Shown here in pieces: positions 25,498 through 35,200 of a stretch of DNA of 64,000 bases. Position numbers and translations under genes: made by a program. How positions within the stretch are numbered: position 1 is the stretch's first letter; the number at the start of each line of letters is the position of its first letter. This stretch comes from Flavobacteriaceae bacterium (GTDB lineage: Bacteria; Bacteroidota; Bacteroidia; Flavobacteriales; Flavobacteriaceae): contig JABDNT010000046.1 in the NCBI GenBank assembly GCA_013043685.1, positions 92,439-156,438 of the forward strand. Reading direction: 5' to 3'. The notes under the pieces are model-generated. The model saw nothing but the letters and a program-made list of their open reading frames with translations. It made no database searches and was not told the origin of the DNA.

Positions 25498-26604
25498 ATG
25501 CCATTGTACATGGATCGTCACGAATTACCTGATGGAGTTACCTCAGAGCATGTTGCATCAATGCATCAGGCGGATCTCAAAGTACAGCATTTATATGGAT
25601 GCAGGGGAATGACCTATTGGTGTGATGAAAAAAGGAGAACGGCGTTCTGCCTTATAGAAGCACCAAATGAGGAGGCCATACAGGAGATGCATGATCATGC
25701 GCACGGAGATCTACCGCACAGTATTATAAAGGTCAATGAAAACATAGTGGAGTCGTTTCTAGGGAGGATAGAGGACCCCGTCAATGTGGATGATGAAATA
25801 TTTGCGTCCATTAATGAGGATACCTACAGGGTGATAATGGTTGTTGAGATCAGCAATTATTTCGATCGGGTGGAAGCTGAGCAATACACTATTTTCACAC
25901 AGAAGTTTCACAACAGTACATCTAAAACCATAAAGCAGTTTAACGGAAGTATTGTAAGAAAGGATAACAATAGTTATTTGGTTTCTTTCGAATCGGTTTC
26001 AGACGCGGTGCGCTGCGCTTTAAAAATACAGTACAAATTTAAATATGTAACACCCAAGCAAGATTCTTTTAACCGTCGTCTGAATATAGGTTTGAGTATT
26101 GGTACGCCTGTTAACGGTAACGCAACTATATTTGAAGATGGTATTTCCCTGGCTACCAGAATGTGTGAGATCCTTAAATATCCGTTTGTTATTTCTGCTG
26201 AAGTAAATGCGATGTTCGAGAATGAGAACAGGAATGCGGTCATTGATAAAACACTGGTCAAGGCCTTAACTCCGGCTGAAGAGAAATTCCTTACACATTT
26301 AATGGACCATACCGAATTGAAATGGAAAAGCCCATCCTTAAATGTGCAAACATTTAGTAAAGACCTGGGATATAGTAAATCTCAATTATATCGAAAATTG
26401 ATGAAGCTAACAGGGAAATCTCCCAATCATTTTATAAGGGAATTCAGATTACATAAAGCACTGGATCTATTACATAGGCAAGAAGGTAATATATCTGAAA
26501 TAGCCTATGAAACTGGATTTAACAGCCCAACATACTTCTCGAAATGCTTTTTAGACAAATACGGCATTCTACCATCTAAATACTTGCAGCAACATATCAA
26601 TTAA
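25498..26604 (+). CDS. AraC-family regulator with DUF4242 and nucleotide-cyclase-like domains
   Basis: 368 residues in three parts. Residues 1-90 match DUF4242 (the SCO4226 nickel-binding family): MPLYMDRHELPDGVTSEHV and LYGCRGMTYWCDEKRRTAFC. Residues about 108-245 resemble a class III adenylyl-cyclase fold (FNGSIVRKDNNSYLVSFES, RRLNIGLSIGTPV), but without obvious metal-binding aspartates, so a ligand sensor is likely. Residues 270-366 are an AraC helix-turn-helix pair (FSKDLGYSKSQLYRKLMKLT, ISEIAYETGFNSPTYFSKC). It is cytosolic. The FAD-dependent oxidoreductase 131 bp downstream on the same strand is a likely target. The ligand is unknown. Confidence 0.82.
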   Translation: MPLYMDRHELPDGVTSEHVASMHQADLKVQHLYGCRGMTYWCDEKRRTAFCLIEAPNEEAIQEMHDHAHGDLPHSIIKVNENIVESFLGRIEDPVNVDDEIFASINEDTYRVIMVVEISNYFDRVEAEQYTIFTQKFHNSTSKTIKQFNGSIVRKDNNSYLVSFESVSDAVRCALKIQYKFKYVTPKQDSFNRRLNIGLSIGTPVNGNATIFEDGISLATRMCEILKYPFVISAEVNAMFENENRNAVIDKTLVKALTPAEEKFLTHLMDHTELKWKSPSLNVQTFSKDLGYSKSQLYRKLMKLTGKSPNHFIREFRLHKALDLLHRQEGNISEIAYETGFNSPTYFSKCFLDKYGILPSKYLQQHIN

Positions 26605-26687
26605 GTCATTTCTTCACTCAGAAACTCCATGCATTAAATTTAGGGTTTATTGACCTGAATGTGTTATTCTACTGTTTAATTTCCCTC

Positions 26688-26695
26688 TAATTTTG
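26688..26695 (+). promoter_or_regulatory. -7 element TAATTTTG before the flavin oxidoreductase
   Basis: Exact match to TAnnTTTG, 41 bp before the ATG at 26736. A -33 box is not obvious. Confidence 0.45.
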
Positions 26696-26735
26696 AGCTA
26701 TAGAAAACTCATACAACTAACTAAACCTTATTATT

Positions 26736-28127
26736 ATGACCAATTCAATTAAAGATCTTGATGCTTCTGTAATAGAGGAATTTGCAGCTCAATTAAGAGG
26801 GAGACTTGTTAACCCTCAAGATTCCGATTATAACGAAACGAGGAAAGTGTATAACGGGATGATAGATAAACATCCTGGTTTATTTGCTATGTGTGAAGAC
26901 GTAGCAGATGTGATGGCAGCGGTAAATTTTGGACGAGAAAATAATGTGCTGGTTGCAGTCCGGGGCGGTGGGCATAATGGAGGAGGACTAGGGCTTTGTG
27001 ATGAAGGATTGGTTATCGATCTATCCGGAATTAAATTTGTACGTGTTGACACCTCGAACCATACCGTAAGGGTAGGGGGAGGTAACCTTTGGGGAGAAGT
27101 AGATCATGCTACACACCCATTTGGATTAGCAGTTCCGGCGGGAATTATTTCTACTACGGGAGTGGGAGGGTTGACGCTCGGTGGCGGTGTTGGCCATTTA
27201 TCAAGAAAGTATGGATTGACCATAGATAATCTTTTGGAAGCCGATATGGTTTTAGCCGATGGTTCTTTCGTAACAGTAAATTCAACAGAGCACTCAGATC
27301 TTTTTTGGGCTATTCGCGGGGGTGGCGGAAACTTTGGTATTGTAACATCCTTTAAATTTCAAGCTCACCCGGTAAAGAATGTTTTTGGAGGACCAACCTT
27401 ATGGCCTATAGAGCAAACTGAGGAAATTATGAAATGGTATCATGATTTTATCAATAATGCCCCCGATGAATTAAACGGATTTATAGCAACCATGGTTATA
27501 CCAGGTGCACCATTTCCCGAGGAATTACATAACAAACAATTTTGTGGTATCGTTTGGTGTTATGCCGGAGACATGAACATGGCGGAAGAAGCGTTTAAAC
27601 CTATTCTTGCCAAAAATCCATTATTCGCGCATGTTGGTGAAATGCCTTATCCAGCCATTCAGACATTGTTCGATGGATTGCTGCCTCATGGCTTGCAATG
27701 GTATTGGCGAGCAGATTTCTTTAAAGAACTGGGGCCGGAGGTAAGAGCAAAGCATTTAGAGTTTGGTTCTACTATTCCAACGCCTCTTTCGCAAATGCAC
27801 CTGTATCCTATTAGTGGTGCTGCCGCCAGAGTAGGTGCCGATGAGACCCCATGGGCTTATAGAGACGCCAAGTATGCCGGGGTGATAGTAGGTGTAGACC
27901 CGGATCCGGAAAATGCCGAAAAAATCACTAATTGGTGCAAAGACTATTGGGAGGCATTACACCCGTATTCTTCCGGCGGAGCTTACTCAAACTTTATGAT
28001 GGAAGAAGGGCAAGAGCGAGTTCAGGCCAGTTATAAACACAATTACGATCGCCTGGCATCGATTAAGCAGAAATACGATGGCAACAACTTTTTCAGGGTG
28101 AACCAAAATATTAAGCCCAAAAGTTAA
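26736..28127 (+). CDS. FAD-linked oxidoreductase (berberine-bridge-like)
   Basis: 463 residues. The FAD-binding domain shows VAVRGGGHNGGGLGLCDEGL, with H80 at the position that carries the 8-alpha-histidyl FAD link, and GVGGLTLGGGVGHLSRKYGL. The position that bears the second (cysteinyl) link in bicovalent enzymes is not a cysteine here, so a single covalent link is expected. The C-terminal YKHNYDRLASIKQKYDGNNF, then FRVNQNI, is the BBE signature end. There is no signal peptide, so it is cytosolic. It probably oxidises sugars, alcohols or a secondary metabolite. The AraC-type sensor gene upstream suggests ligand-controlled expression. Confidence 0.9.
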   Translation: MTNSIKDLDASVIEEFAAQLRGRLVNPQDSDYNETRKVYNGMIDKHPGLFAMCEDVADVMAAVNFGRENNVLVAVRGGGHNGGGLGLCDEGLVIDLSGIKFVRVDTSNHTVRVGGGNLWGEVDHATHPFGLAVPAGIISTTGVGGLTLGGGVGHLSRKYGLTIDNLLEADMVLADGSFVTVNSTEHSDLFWAIRGGGGNFGIVTSFKFQAHPVKNVFGGPTLWPIEQTEEIMKWYHDFINNAPDELNGFIATMVIPGAPFPEELHNKQFCGIVWCYAGDMNMAEEAFKPILAKNPLFAHVGEMPYPAIQTLFDGLLPHGLQWYWRADFFKELGPEVRAKHLEFGSTIPTPLSQMHLYPISGAAARVGADETPWAYRDAKYAGVIVGVDPDPENAEKITNWCKDYWEALHPYSSGGAYSNFMMEEGQERVQASYKHNYDRLASIKQKYDGNNFFRVNQNIKPKS

Positions 28128-28242
28128 TTTATCTGGTTTTTCTTAGAGGTTTTATTTTTGAATGTGCCGGAAGTTATTAATGATTTTCATCATATTTATT
28201 CTAAGGGTTGTTCTTTAGTTTTATTTCGTTAAAACAAAAGAT

Positions 28243-28860
28243 ATGAAAACCGTCAAATTCCTTACGAAACCTGCATTCCTATTAATGTCATTAACCATTT
28301 TATTGATGTTGCCCGTTATCGGATACGCTCAGATACCCGATAAGAACCAATCGGATCTCATCAAGCCGGAAACCGAGATCACAGATGATATTTACTGGGC
28401 GGTGAAAGCCTATCATCCCCAGGTAAAATTGCTAAAGGTCAAGGCCATAGATAAAGATGGAAATATTCACGATGTAAAGGCCATTCAGGATTCATACAGC
28501 ACAAGTGTTCTCAATGTGAAGGCACTTGTAGACGGGAATCGTTTGCCAATTAAATTGATCGTGCATGGAGAAGATAGATATTACCCGGTAAAAGCGATCA
28601 ACACCGACGGAACAATTATGGATATCAAAGCCATAACCGATGAGGGATTTATGCTTGATGTGAAAGGTGTTAGCAAAACCGGAAATATTATTCATATAAG
28701 GGCTTTAGACAAAGATGGTGCCCAATATAGTGTCCTGGCAGTTTCACCCCTGGGTGAAATTAACGAAGTGCAAGGTTTAAAAATGCTCTCTGCTCCCGTA
28801 GAGATGGTTATTAAAGGTGTAAAGATCTTTGCACACGTAAAAGCCATGAAACCCGACTAG
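28243..28860 (+). CDS. Secreted protein with short VKAI repeats
   Basis: 205 residues. The signal peptide ends IGYAQ. The mature protein consists largely of about 20-residue repeats: LLKVKAIDKDGNIHDVKAI, YYPVKAINTDGTIMDIKAI, MLDVKGVSKTGNIIHIRAL and QYSVLAVSPLGEINEVQGL. Each is two short strands around a DG/TG turn, implying a repetitive beta-roll or propeller-like sheet. There is no sorting domain or lipobox. I do not recognise a characterised family. Downstream, 216 bp separate it from the next VPS10-type gene. Confidence 0.6.
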   Translation: MKTVKFLTKPAFLLMSLTILLMLPVIGYAQIPDKNQSDLIKPETEITDDIYWAVKAYHPQVKLLKVKAIDKDGNIHDVKAIQDSYSTSVLNVKALVDGNRLPIKLIVHGEDRYYPVKAINTDGTIMDIKAITDEGFMLDVKGVSKTGNIIHIRALDKDGAQYSVLAVSPLGEINEVQGLKMLSAPVEMVIKGVKIFAHVKAMKPD

Positions 28861-29029
28861 TAAAAGCAATTAAACGGTTATCTATTTCTACAGAATTACA
28901 TTATACGTTGATGCCTATAATGTGTGTCAATGCATGTTTGTATTTCACAAGATTTTATTCAATCCAAGCTAACATTTCGACGAATTAATATTCGAATATG
29001 CCTATAATCACCAGTCCGAAATTGTTCAC

Positions 29030-29037
29030 TATCTTTA
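29030..29037 (+). promoter_or_regulatory. Putative -7 element TATCTTTA for a VPS10-type gene
   Basis: TATCTTTA, 40 bp before the ATG at 29077, same octamer as before the paralogues. Confidence 0.4.
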
Positions 29038-29076
29038 TGTTTCCGCTAAAAACACCAACCAACCAATATTAAAAAT

Positions 29077-32000
29077 ATGAAAAAGCATTTCTTACTCTTT
29101 GTTCTATCTCTGTTCCTTATTACAAGTTTCTCACATGCTCAGAAAAAGAAAACCGAAGACAAACAGGCGCTCGACACTCTTAATATAAGCGGTCTAAGCT
29201 GGCGTTCCGTTGGTCCTGCGCTAACTTCAGGACGTATATCTGATATAGCGGTAAACCCCGTGAATCCTTTCGAATATTATGTAGCTTCATCTTCCGGAGG
29301 GATTTGGAAAACTGTGAATTCTGGTGTGGATTTCACCCCTATTTTCGATAATGAGGGCTCTTATTCTATTGGCTGTATAACAATGGATCCCAATAATCCA
29401 AATGTGATCTGGGTGGGAACTGGTGAGAACAATAACCAGCGTTCTGTTGCCTATGGGGACGGCGTGTATAAATCGGAGGATGGTGGTGCTTCATGGCAAC
29501 ACATGGGGCTTAAAACTTCAGAACATATTGGAAAGATCATTGTCCATCCAGATAATTCCGATGTGATTTATGTCGCTGCTATTGGTCCCTTGTGGAGCAA
29601 AGGGGGTGATCGCGGCTTGTACAAATCGGAAGACGGTGGGAAGAACTGGAAGGCTGTTCTCACGGTCGACGAACATACTGGGGTAAACGACGTGGTGATG
29701 AGCCCGGCCAACCCTGATGTTTTATATGCTTCTACTCATCAGCGCAGACGACACGTATTTACTTATGTTGGAGGAGGGCCCGGTTCGGGAATTCACAAAA
29801 GTACTGATTCGGGAGAAACCTGGACAAAGATCCATACCGGTTTGCCCGGAGTAGAACTAGGCCGCATTGGTCTGGCAGTAACGCCGGCCGATCCGCATTT
29901 GGTCTATGCGATAGTTGAGGCTGCAGATGGTAAGGGAGGGGTATTTGCAACAACCAATCGAGGTGCCAGCTGGCAGAAACGCGGTAGTCACGTTACAAGT
30001 GGGAATTATTACCAGGAGATCATTGTCGATCCCGTGGATGCGAATACGCTATATTCCATGGACACCTGGATGTCGGTAAGCCACGATGGTGGTAAATCAT
30101 TCAAAGTAGTGGGAGAGACCTATAAGCACGTGGATAATCATTCTATGTGGATCAATCCGAAGAACACAGCTCACTGGCTAGTGGGATGCGACGGCGGGAT
30201 ATATGAAACTTTCGATTCGGGGAAGCAATGGGATTTCAAGGAAAATCTGCCGGTTACCCAGTTTTATAAGGTTACTGTAGATAACGATGAACCCTTTTAT
30301 AATATTTACGGCGGAACTCAGGATAACTTTAGTATAGGAGGGCCTTCACGGGTGCTAACCAATCACGGTATCACTAACCTCGACTGGTTTATCACGAATG
30401 GAGGCGATGGTTTTGAATCGCAGGTCGATCCAAATAATCCGGACATCGTATATTCCCAGTCCCAATATGGCTTCTTAGTACGGTACGACAGAAAAAGTGG
30501 AGAGATTGTGGGAATTCAACCCAAAGAGCGCAAAGGTGAGGATGCCTACAATTTCAACTGGGATTCGCCTTTGGTTGTAAGTCGACATTCTCCTGGCCGA
30601 CTTTATTTCGCGGCAAATAAGTTATTCCGTTCCAATGATTATGGGAATAGTTGGGAGGTGATCAGTGAAGATCTGTCCCGACAGATAGATCGCAATACCC
30701 TAAAAGTTTTCGATCGTGTGTTGAGTATTGATGCGGTAATGAAAAATGGTTCGACTTCCTTATATGGAAGTATTGTAGCCCTTTCTGAATCTCCTTTAGA
30801 TGAAAATCTCCTAGCCGTAGGTACGGATGACGGCCTTATTCATATAAGTGAAAACGGGGGACAAACCTGGAGAAAGATCGACAATGTTCCCGGAGTACCG
30901 AATAGATCCTATGTGAATAGTATTTACCTGTCCCGACATGATGCCAATGTTGTTTATGTGGCCTTCAATCATCATAAATATGGCGATTTCAAACCTTATG
31001 TATTCAAGTCGGAAAATAAGGGAAACACCTGGACCCGTATAAGTGGAAATTTACCGGAACGAGGGAGTGTTTATGCGATAGAGGAGGACCCAGTGGACAA
31101 GGATCTTCTTTTCGTGGGAACGGAGTTTGGAGCTTTCTTTTCGCCTAATGGAGGAATGCGATGGAAAGAGCTTGCTAAAGGCTTACCAACGATCGCAGTG
31201 CGTGATATTGCTATTCAGGAAAGAGAGAATGATCTGGTTTTGGGGACGTTTGGAAGAGGTTTCTATGTTATGGATGATTATTCGGCACTTCGCTCGGTAG
31301 AGAATAGTGTGCCTAAAGAAAAAGCAAAGATCTTTCCAATAAGGGAAGCACTTGTCTGGGAGCAGAGTTCGCCATTAGGATTACCCGGAAAGGCATTTCA
31401 GGGGGACAATTTTTATACCGCCGATAACCTCGGGCCCGAAGCGATTATCACCTATTATTATGGTGATGAGTATAAATCGATTGAAGATACCCGGAAGAAA
31501 AGGGAGCAGGAGCTTATAAAAGAGAAGAAAGATGTTCGCTATCCTACCTACAATGAGCTTAAAGCCGAACGAGAAGAAGCCAAACCTCAATTAGTATTTA
31601 CTATACGGGATGCGAAGGGCCAGGTTGTGAAAAAGGAATTTCAGAAGCCAACACGGGGGGTTCAACGTTTTCATTGGAATCTGCGATATACTTTACAGGA
31701 CCCAATTAGTTTTTACGAGCCCTCGTTTTATAATCCATGGATGCCAAAAGATGAAGGTACCCTGGTAGAACCTGGGATGTATACTATCGATATGCAGATG
31801 GAACAAGATGGAGAGTTCACACCATTGGTTCCACCACAAAGCTTTTCAGTAAAAGCTCTTGACAATACGGTTATGCCTGCCGAGAATCGGGCAGAGAAAG
31901 TTGCATTTCAGCGTCAGATCATGCAGTTGGAATCCGGTGTTGGTGAGATGCAGAACAAAATGGGCGAACTCAACGAGAAGTTGAAGTTCATGAAAGCCGC

Positions 32001-32352
32001 ATTAAAACGATCGGAGCAACCTCTGGGAGGCCTTCTGAAGCAGGTGATCTCCATTGAGGATCAACTGCGGGATATTAATAAATCCTTGTATGGTGATTCT
32101 GTGAAGAGATCTCTAGATATGGACCAGCCGCCGTCACCTGCAAGCAGATTGGGGACTATTAGTTATGAACAGAAATATACAACGTCCACTATCACAAAAA
32201 CGCACAGGGACAGCTATAGCATCGCTAAATCTGAACTGGATGGCATCAAGCAACGATTGGAGACCCTAATTGAAGGAGATGTAAAGCAATTGGAAACTTT
32301 AATGAAACAGGCAGGTATGCCGTATACTCCGGGTAGAGGTACGAAGCAGTAG
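29077..32352 (+). CDS. VPS10/sortilin-type propeller protein, subtype A (copy 2)
   Basis: 1091 residues. The signal peptide ends FSHAQ. The first propeller opens with LSWRSVGPALTSGRISDIAV; Asp-box turns recur (KSEDGGASWQHMG, KSEDGGKNWKAV, KSTDSGETWTKI). The C-terminal 350 residues contain a charged helical insert (KKREQELIKEKKDVRYPTYN), a strand-rich part and a long coiled coil, ending LMKQAGMPYTPGRGTKQ. The end motif 'L..AG.PY' is shared with the 1081-residue copy. It is exported without a T9SS domain, probably acting in the periplasm or at the outer membrane. The role is unknown; homologues are linked to peptide or protein binding by analogy with sortilins. Confidence 0.85.
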   Translation: MKKHFLLFVLSLFLITSFSHAQKKKTEDKQALDTLNISGLSWRSVGPALTSGRISDIAVNPVNPFEYYVASSSGGIWKTVNSGVDFTPIFDNEGSYSIGCITMDPNNPNVIWVGTGENNNQRSVAYGDGVYKSEDGGASWQHMGLKTSEHIGKIIVHPDNSDVIYVAAIGPLWSKGGDRGLYKSEDGGKNWKAVLTVDEHTGVNDVVMSPANPDVLYASTHQRRRHVFTYVGGGPGSGIHKSTDSGETWTKIHTGLPGVELGRIGLAVTPADPHLVYAIVEAADGKGGVFATTNRGASWQKRGSHVTSGNYYQEIIVDPVDANTLYSMDTWMSVSHDGGKSFKVVGETYKHVDNHSMWINPKNTAHWLVGCDGGIYETFDSGKQWDFKENLPVTQFYKVTVDNDEPFYNIYGGTQDNFSIGGPSRVLTNHGITNLDWFITNGGDGFESQVDPNNPDIVYSQSQYGFLVRYDRKSGEIVGIQPKERKGEDAYNFNWDSPLVVSRHSPGRLYFAANKLFRSNDYGNSWEVISEDLSRQIDRNTLKVFDRVLSIDAVMKNGSTSLYGSIVALSESPLDENLLAVGTDDGLIHISENGGQTWRKIDNVPGVPNRSYVNSIYLSRHDANVVYVAFNHHKYGDFKPYVFKSENKGNTWTRISGNLPERGSVYAIEEDPVDKDLLFVGTEFGAFFSPNGGMRWKELAKGLPTIAVRDIAIQERENDLVLGTFGRGFYVMDDYSALRSVENSVPKEKAKIFPIREALVWEQSSPLGLPGKAFQGDNFYTADNLGPEAIITYYYGDEYKSIEDTRKKREQELIKEKKDVRYPTYNELKAEREEAKPQLVFTIRDAKGQVVKKEFQKPTRGVQRFHWNLRYTLQDPISFYEPSFYNPWMPKDEGTLVEPGMYTIDMQMEQDGEFTPLVPPQSFSVKALDNTVMPAENRAEKVAFQRQIMQLESGVGEMQNKMGELNEKLKFMKAALKRSEQPLGGLLKQVISIEDQLRDINKSLYGDSVKRSLDMDQPPSPASRLGTISYEQKYTTSTITKTHRDSYSIAKSELDGIKQRLETLIEGDVKQLETLMKQAGMPYTPGRGTKQ

Positions 32353-32380
32353 TCCTTATATCTGTAAAATTAAAATATGA

Positions 32381-32412
32381 GCGTTTCGTCTTTATGGCGA
32401 AACGTTTTGTTT
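32381..32412 (+). terminator. Intrinsic terminator after a VPS10-type gene
   Basis: GCGTTTCGTC-TTTAT-GGCGAAACGTTTTGTTTT: at least seven perfect pairs (CGTTTCG with CGAAACG) followed by a T-rich tract, 29 bp after the stop. Confidence 0.75.
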
Positions 32413-32467
32413 TCTCTGTGAATTACTGTTTATGACCATAGTCATAGTAACAATTGGATTCTCAAAC

Positions 32468-32475
32468 TACTTTTG
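32468..32475 (+). promoter_or_regulatory. -7 element TACTTTTG
   Basis: Exact TAnnTTTG match, 26 bp before the ATG at 32501. Confidence 0.45.
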
Positions 32476-32500
32476 ATGGATTCTAAAACAGTACAATGTC

Positions 32501-33388
32501 ATGAGAAATATATTTATTTGTGTCGTGACCCTTATTGCATTTGGGTCACAATTAATTGGACAAGAGATTTCACCCTATATCAAAATAGGGGAGACCCAGG
32601 AAACTATTCAGCAGGCATCCGATAAGATCATTGCTACTCTAAAGGATAATTCCTTTGCCATTCTAGGGGCATATCACCCTTCAAACAAAAGCAACCTGAA
32701 AGTAATTACATTCACACGCTCCGACTTAAAATACACAGTGATCAAGGTTAAGGATCGTGGAGCACTGGCGGCGATATACAAGATTGGTCTTATAAAAGAT
32801 GGTGACAAGGTGATCATGTCTTATACAAACCCTGAATATATACTAAGAGCTTATTTGGGGGATCATTATAACCGCTATAAATCAACTTTTGTAAAATTTA
32901 GTTCAGACCTAGAGGCTGCCCTGTCTAATGTGGGTACCGAATTTAAACCTTTCGGTGGAACTGTAGCTGCTGATAAACTTAAGAAGTATCATTACAAGAT
33001 CATGATGCCTTATTTTACAGATCCTGTTGAATTGAGAGAATTTGCTTCTTTTGAGGAAGGTCTCGCGACTATAGAATCTAACTTGAAAGCCAAAAAAGGG
33101 AATACCAAAATGGTATATAAACTGGTTTACAAATCTTCGGAAGTAGCCGTATTTGGTGTTGGGCTGCAGTCCAGGGAAGACGGAGAGCCGCATTTTCTAC
33201 CGAAAATCGGAGAAGCTCATGTAGCCGCATTACCCTATGAAATTATCTTACAAGGAAACAAGGCAACCATCTTACACGGTAAGTACAGGATCGCACTGCA
33301 TTGGCCGGATCTTTCCATGGGAACCTTTATGAAAATAATGAGTACTCCAGGTGATATCGAAGACACTATGGAGGCGCTATGCCAATAA
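32501..33388 (+). CDS. Exported protein, DUF302-like
   Basis: 295 residues with a signal peptide ending SQLIGQ. The first half reads like a DUF302 unit (TIQQASDKIIATLKDNSFAI, then LGAYHPSNKSNLKVITFTRS). The second half may hold a related fold (SFEEGLATIESNLKAKKGNT, EAHVAALPYEIILQGNKATI). DUF302 domains are small alpha/beta folds of unknown activity. The assignment is tentative. The gene has its own promoter box and a strong terminator, so it is transcribed alone. Confidence 0.5.
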   Translation: MRNIFICVVTLIAFGSQLIGQEISPYIKIGETQETIQQASDKIIATLKDNSFAILGAYHPSNKSNLKVITFTRSDLKYTVIKVKDRGALAAIYKIGLIKDGDKVIMSYTNPEYILRAYLGDHYNRYKSTFVKFSSDLEAALSNVGTEFKPFGGTVAADKLKKYHYKIMMPYFTDPVELREFASFEEGLATIESNLKAKKGNTKMVYKLVYKSSEVAVFGVGLQSREDGEPHFLPKIGEAHVAALPYEIILQGNKATILHGKYRIALHWPDLSMGTFMKIMSTPGDIEDTMEALCQ

Positions 33389-33395
33389 AAACAGA

Positions 33396-33427
33396 AAACT
33401 CTGAGGCTATTGCTTCAGAGTTTTTTT
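33396..33427. terminator. Intrinsic terminator
   Basis: AAACTCTGA and TCAGAGTTT pair perfectly and are followed by seven T. It lies 8 bp after the DUF302-like stop and before the convergent serine hydrolase stop. Confidence 0.88.
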
Positions 33428-33444
33428 GTTCTTGTAATAATCAA

Positions 33445-34605
33445 TCAATTCACTGCCTGAACCACCAGGTCGAACAAGCCCATATCATCATGATTTGTTC
33501 CAGGTACAGGGTGTTGCGGGTAAACGGCTTCATACTTTAATACGACTACCAGATCCAAAGATGGGACCACCCCTATGATCTGGCCACCCCAGCCACTTGC
33601 TAAGAATGCCGGGTGCCCGTCCACCAGGGAGATGTACCATTGGTATCCGTAACTGTACCGTCCGTATATGTCAGTTTCATGTTCTGCGGTTGAATCCAAA
33701 ACCCAGCTTTCTGAAATCAATTGCTTGTTTTCCCATCTTCCCCGGTTTAAATAAAGATACCCGAATTTTGCCATGTCACGGGCAGTAAGATAAAGTCCGA
33801 AACTGGCACATTCAACATCTTTCGGATCACGTCTCCAGGTTTGATGCAGCGGTTCTCTAAACTGGTTCCAGTCGATATAATCAAATGGTCTTGTATAAAG
33901 ATTGAACTCAATACCCATTGGTTCAAATAGCCGTTCTTTGGCAATCACTCCCGGGAATTCTCCGGTATGATAGTATATCAGGGAATTCAGGAAATGTGTA
34001 TTGCCAGAACTGTATTTCCAACGTTTTCCCGGTCGAGAATTAAATCCCCTGTCCAGAGCCGATTGCACCCAGTCATCGGAAAAAATCCACTCTACCCAAC
34101 GGGGGCCTTCCTCATCCCAGTCCAATCCCGTAGTATGTGTGAGCGTATGATGCAATGTGATTGTTTCAAAATCGGAATATTGTGGCATGAATTCGGTCAT
34201 GAATTGGTGGGTAGAAGCAATATCGCTATCGTCCTTAACAATTCCTACCAGTGCAGAACTCACACTTTTGGTAACCGACCACAGGTTGCTGCTCTTTTCT
34301 TCATTGCCGCCATGATAATAGTTCTCAAACACCAGGTATCCGTCTTTTACCACCAATAGTGCCTTAGCCAGTTTGTCATTTTTTGCAAACTGATCTGCAA
34401 CATCCATTTTAGCAGGATCTATCTGGTGCTCATCCATTGGAGCTGTCCTCCACCCGTCAGTGGGCCAGTAGCTCCTGTCGGTACTGGGCCAGTTATAACC
34501 TGTATCCGGTACAATGGGCGGCACATCCTCCTTGCTGCATTGTGTACTTAACAACAACATAAGCAGCATGGGTAAACCGAATAATAAATAATTGGTTTTT
34601 CGCAT
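33445..34605 (-). CDS. Serine hydrolase lipoprotein (beta-lactamase/class C type)
   Basis: 386 residues when started at MRKTNYLLFGLPM; the track used an upstream TTG. The leader ends LLLSTQC, a lipobox with the acyl cysteine, so the product is a lipoprotein. The catalytic domain has the SxxK motif in NLWSVTKSVSSALVGI and the tyrosine motif in YSSGNTHFLNSL, as in class C beta-lactamase and esterase relatives; the third motif is probably ASGWGGQIIGVV. It likely cleaves esters or D-amino-acid peptides rather than beta-lactams, but the substrate is not readable. It converges with the DUF302-like gene. Confidence 0.87.
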   Translation of the reverse strand: MRKTNYLLFGLPMLLMLLLSTQCSKEDVPPIVPDTGYNWPSTDRSYWPTDGWRTAPMDEHQIDPAKMDVADQFAKNDKLAKALLVVKDGYLVFENYYHGGNEEKSSNLWSVTKSVSSALVGIVKDDSDIASTHQFMTEFMPQYSDFETITLHHTLTHTTGLDWDEEGPRWVEWIFSDDWVQSALDRGFNSRPGKRWKYSSGNTHFLNSLIYYHTGEFPGVIAKERLFEPMGIEFNLYTRPFDYIDWNQFREPLHQTWRRDPKDVECASFGLYLTARDMAKFGYLYLNRGRWENKQLISESWVLDSTAEHETDIYGRYSYGYQWYISLVDGHPAFLASGWGGQIIGVVPSLDLVVVLKYEAVYPQHPVPGTNHDDMGLFDLVVQAVN

Positions 34606-34705
34606 CACATATATTTTATCGTATGAAATCAATATTTGGCCTGTGCCATAACATTTTTGTCACGACATTTGATCGTGCTTAAGATTAAACTTGATCGGAA
34701 TATTC

Positions 34706-35200
34706 TTACTTCATTCCAACACATATATCCACTATATGCCTGCCTTCAGGATGAGTATCAGGATCGTTCTTGTACAATTCGAAATTCAGGTTTGTGGTCT
34801 GTATACCTTCGTTTAAGATGAAATTATGAACTTCCATCCAGGCATCTCCATATTCATGTGGAAGTAGCTCATAAGATCCCACCACATATTTTCCGGCAGG
34901 AATTTCCATGATCCTTATATTATTATTTGCTACGGTTCCTTCAGGAACTGTAAAACCAACACTGATACGTTGTTTTTCAATGGGTACGGTATAGGGATCG
35001 TCGTGGTATACGCTTATAGCTTCGGTTGCCTCGGTCATGTGGCCTTTGGGTGTCGCCCATTCCATGACCTGATTAAACAATCGGCCAAAAAGTTCGGTGT
35101 CGCCCATATAAGGGCCTACGTTACGGACATATGCCAAGGTGAGTTTTGGGAGGTCCGCAATTCTGATGTTAGATACTGCAGTTACCATTACATAGTACAT
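34706..35200 (-). CDS. GyrI-like small-molecule-binding protein
   Basis: 164 residues. The segment LPKLTLAYVRNVGPYMGDTE and the later IMEIPAGKYVVGSYELLPHE match the GyrI/SbmC effector-binding fold, followed by DAWMEVHNFILNEG and LNFELYKNDPDTHPEGRHIVDICVG (quoted in part), typical of the family end. There is no DNA-binding domain, so it is a free-standing ligand-binding protein. The start may be this ATG or the ATG four codons later (35188). The gene is separate from the serine hydrolase by about 100 bp. Confidence 0.8.
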   Translation of the reverse strand: MYYVMVTAVSNIRIADLPKLTLAYVRNVGPYMGDTELFGRLFNQVMEWATPKGHMTEATEAISVYHDDPYTVPIEKQRISVGFTVPEGTVANNNIRIMEIPAGKYVVGSYELLPHEYGDAWMEVHNFILNEGIQTTNLNFELYKNDPDTHPEGRHIVDICVGMK

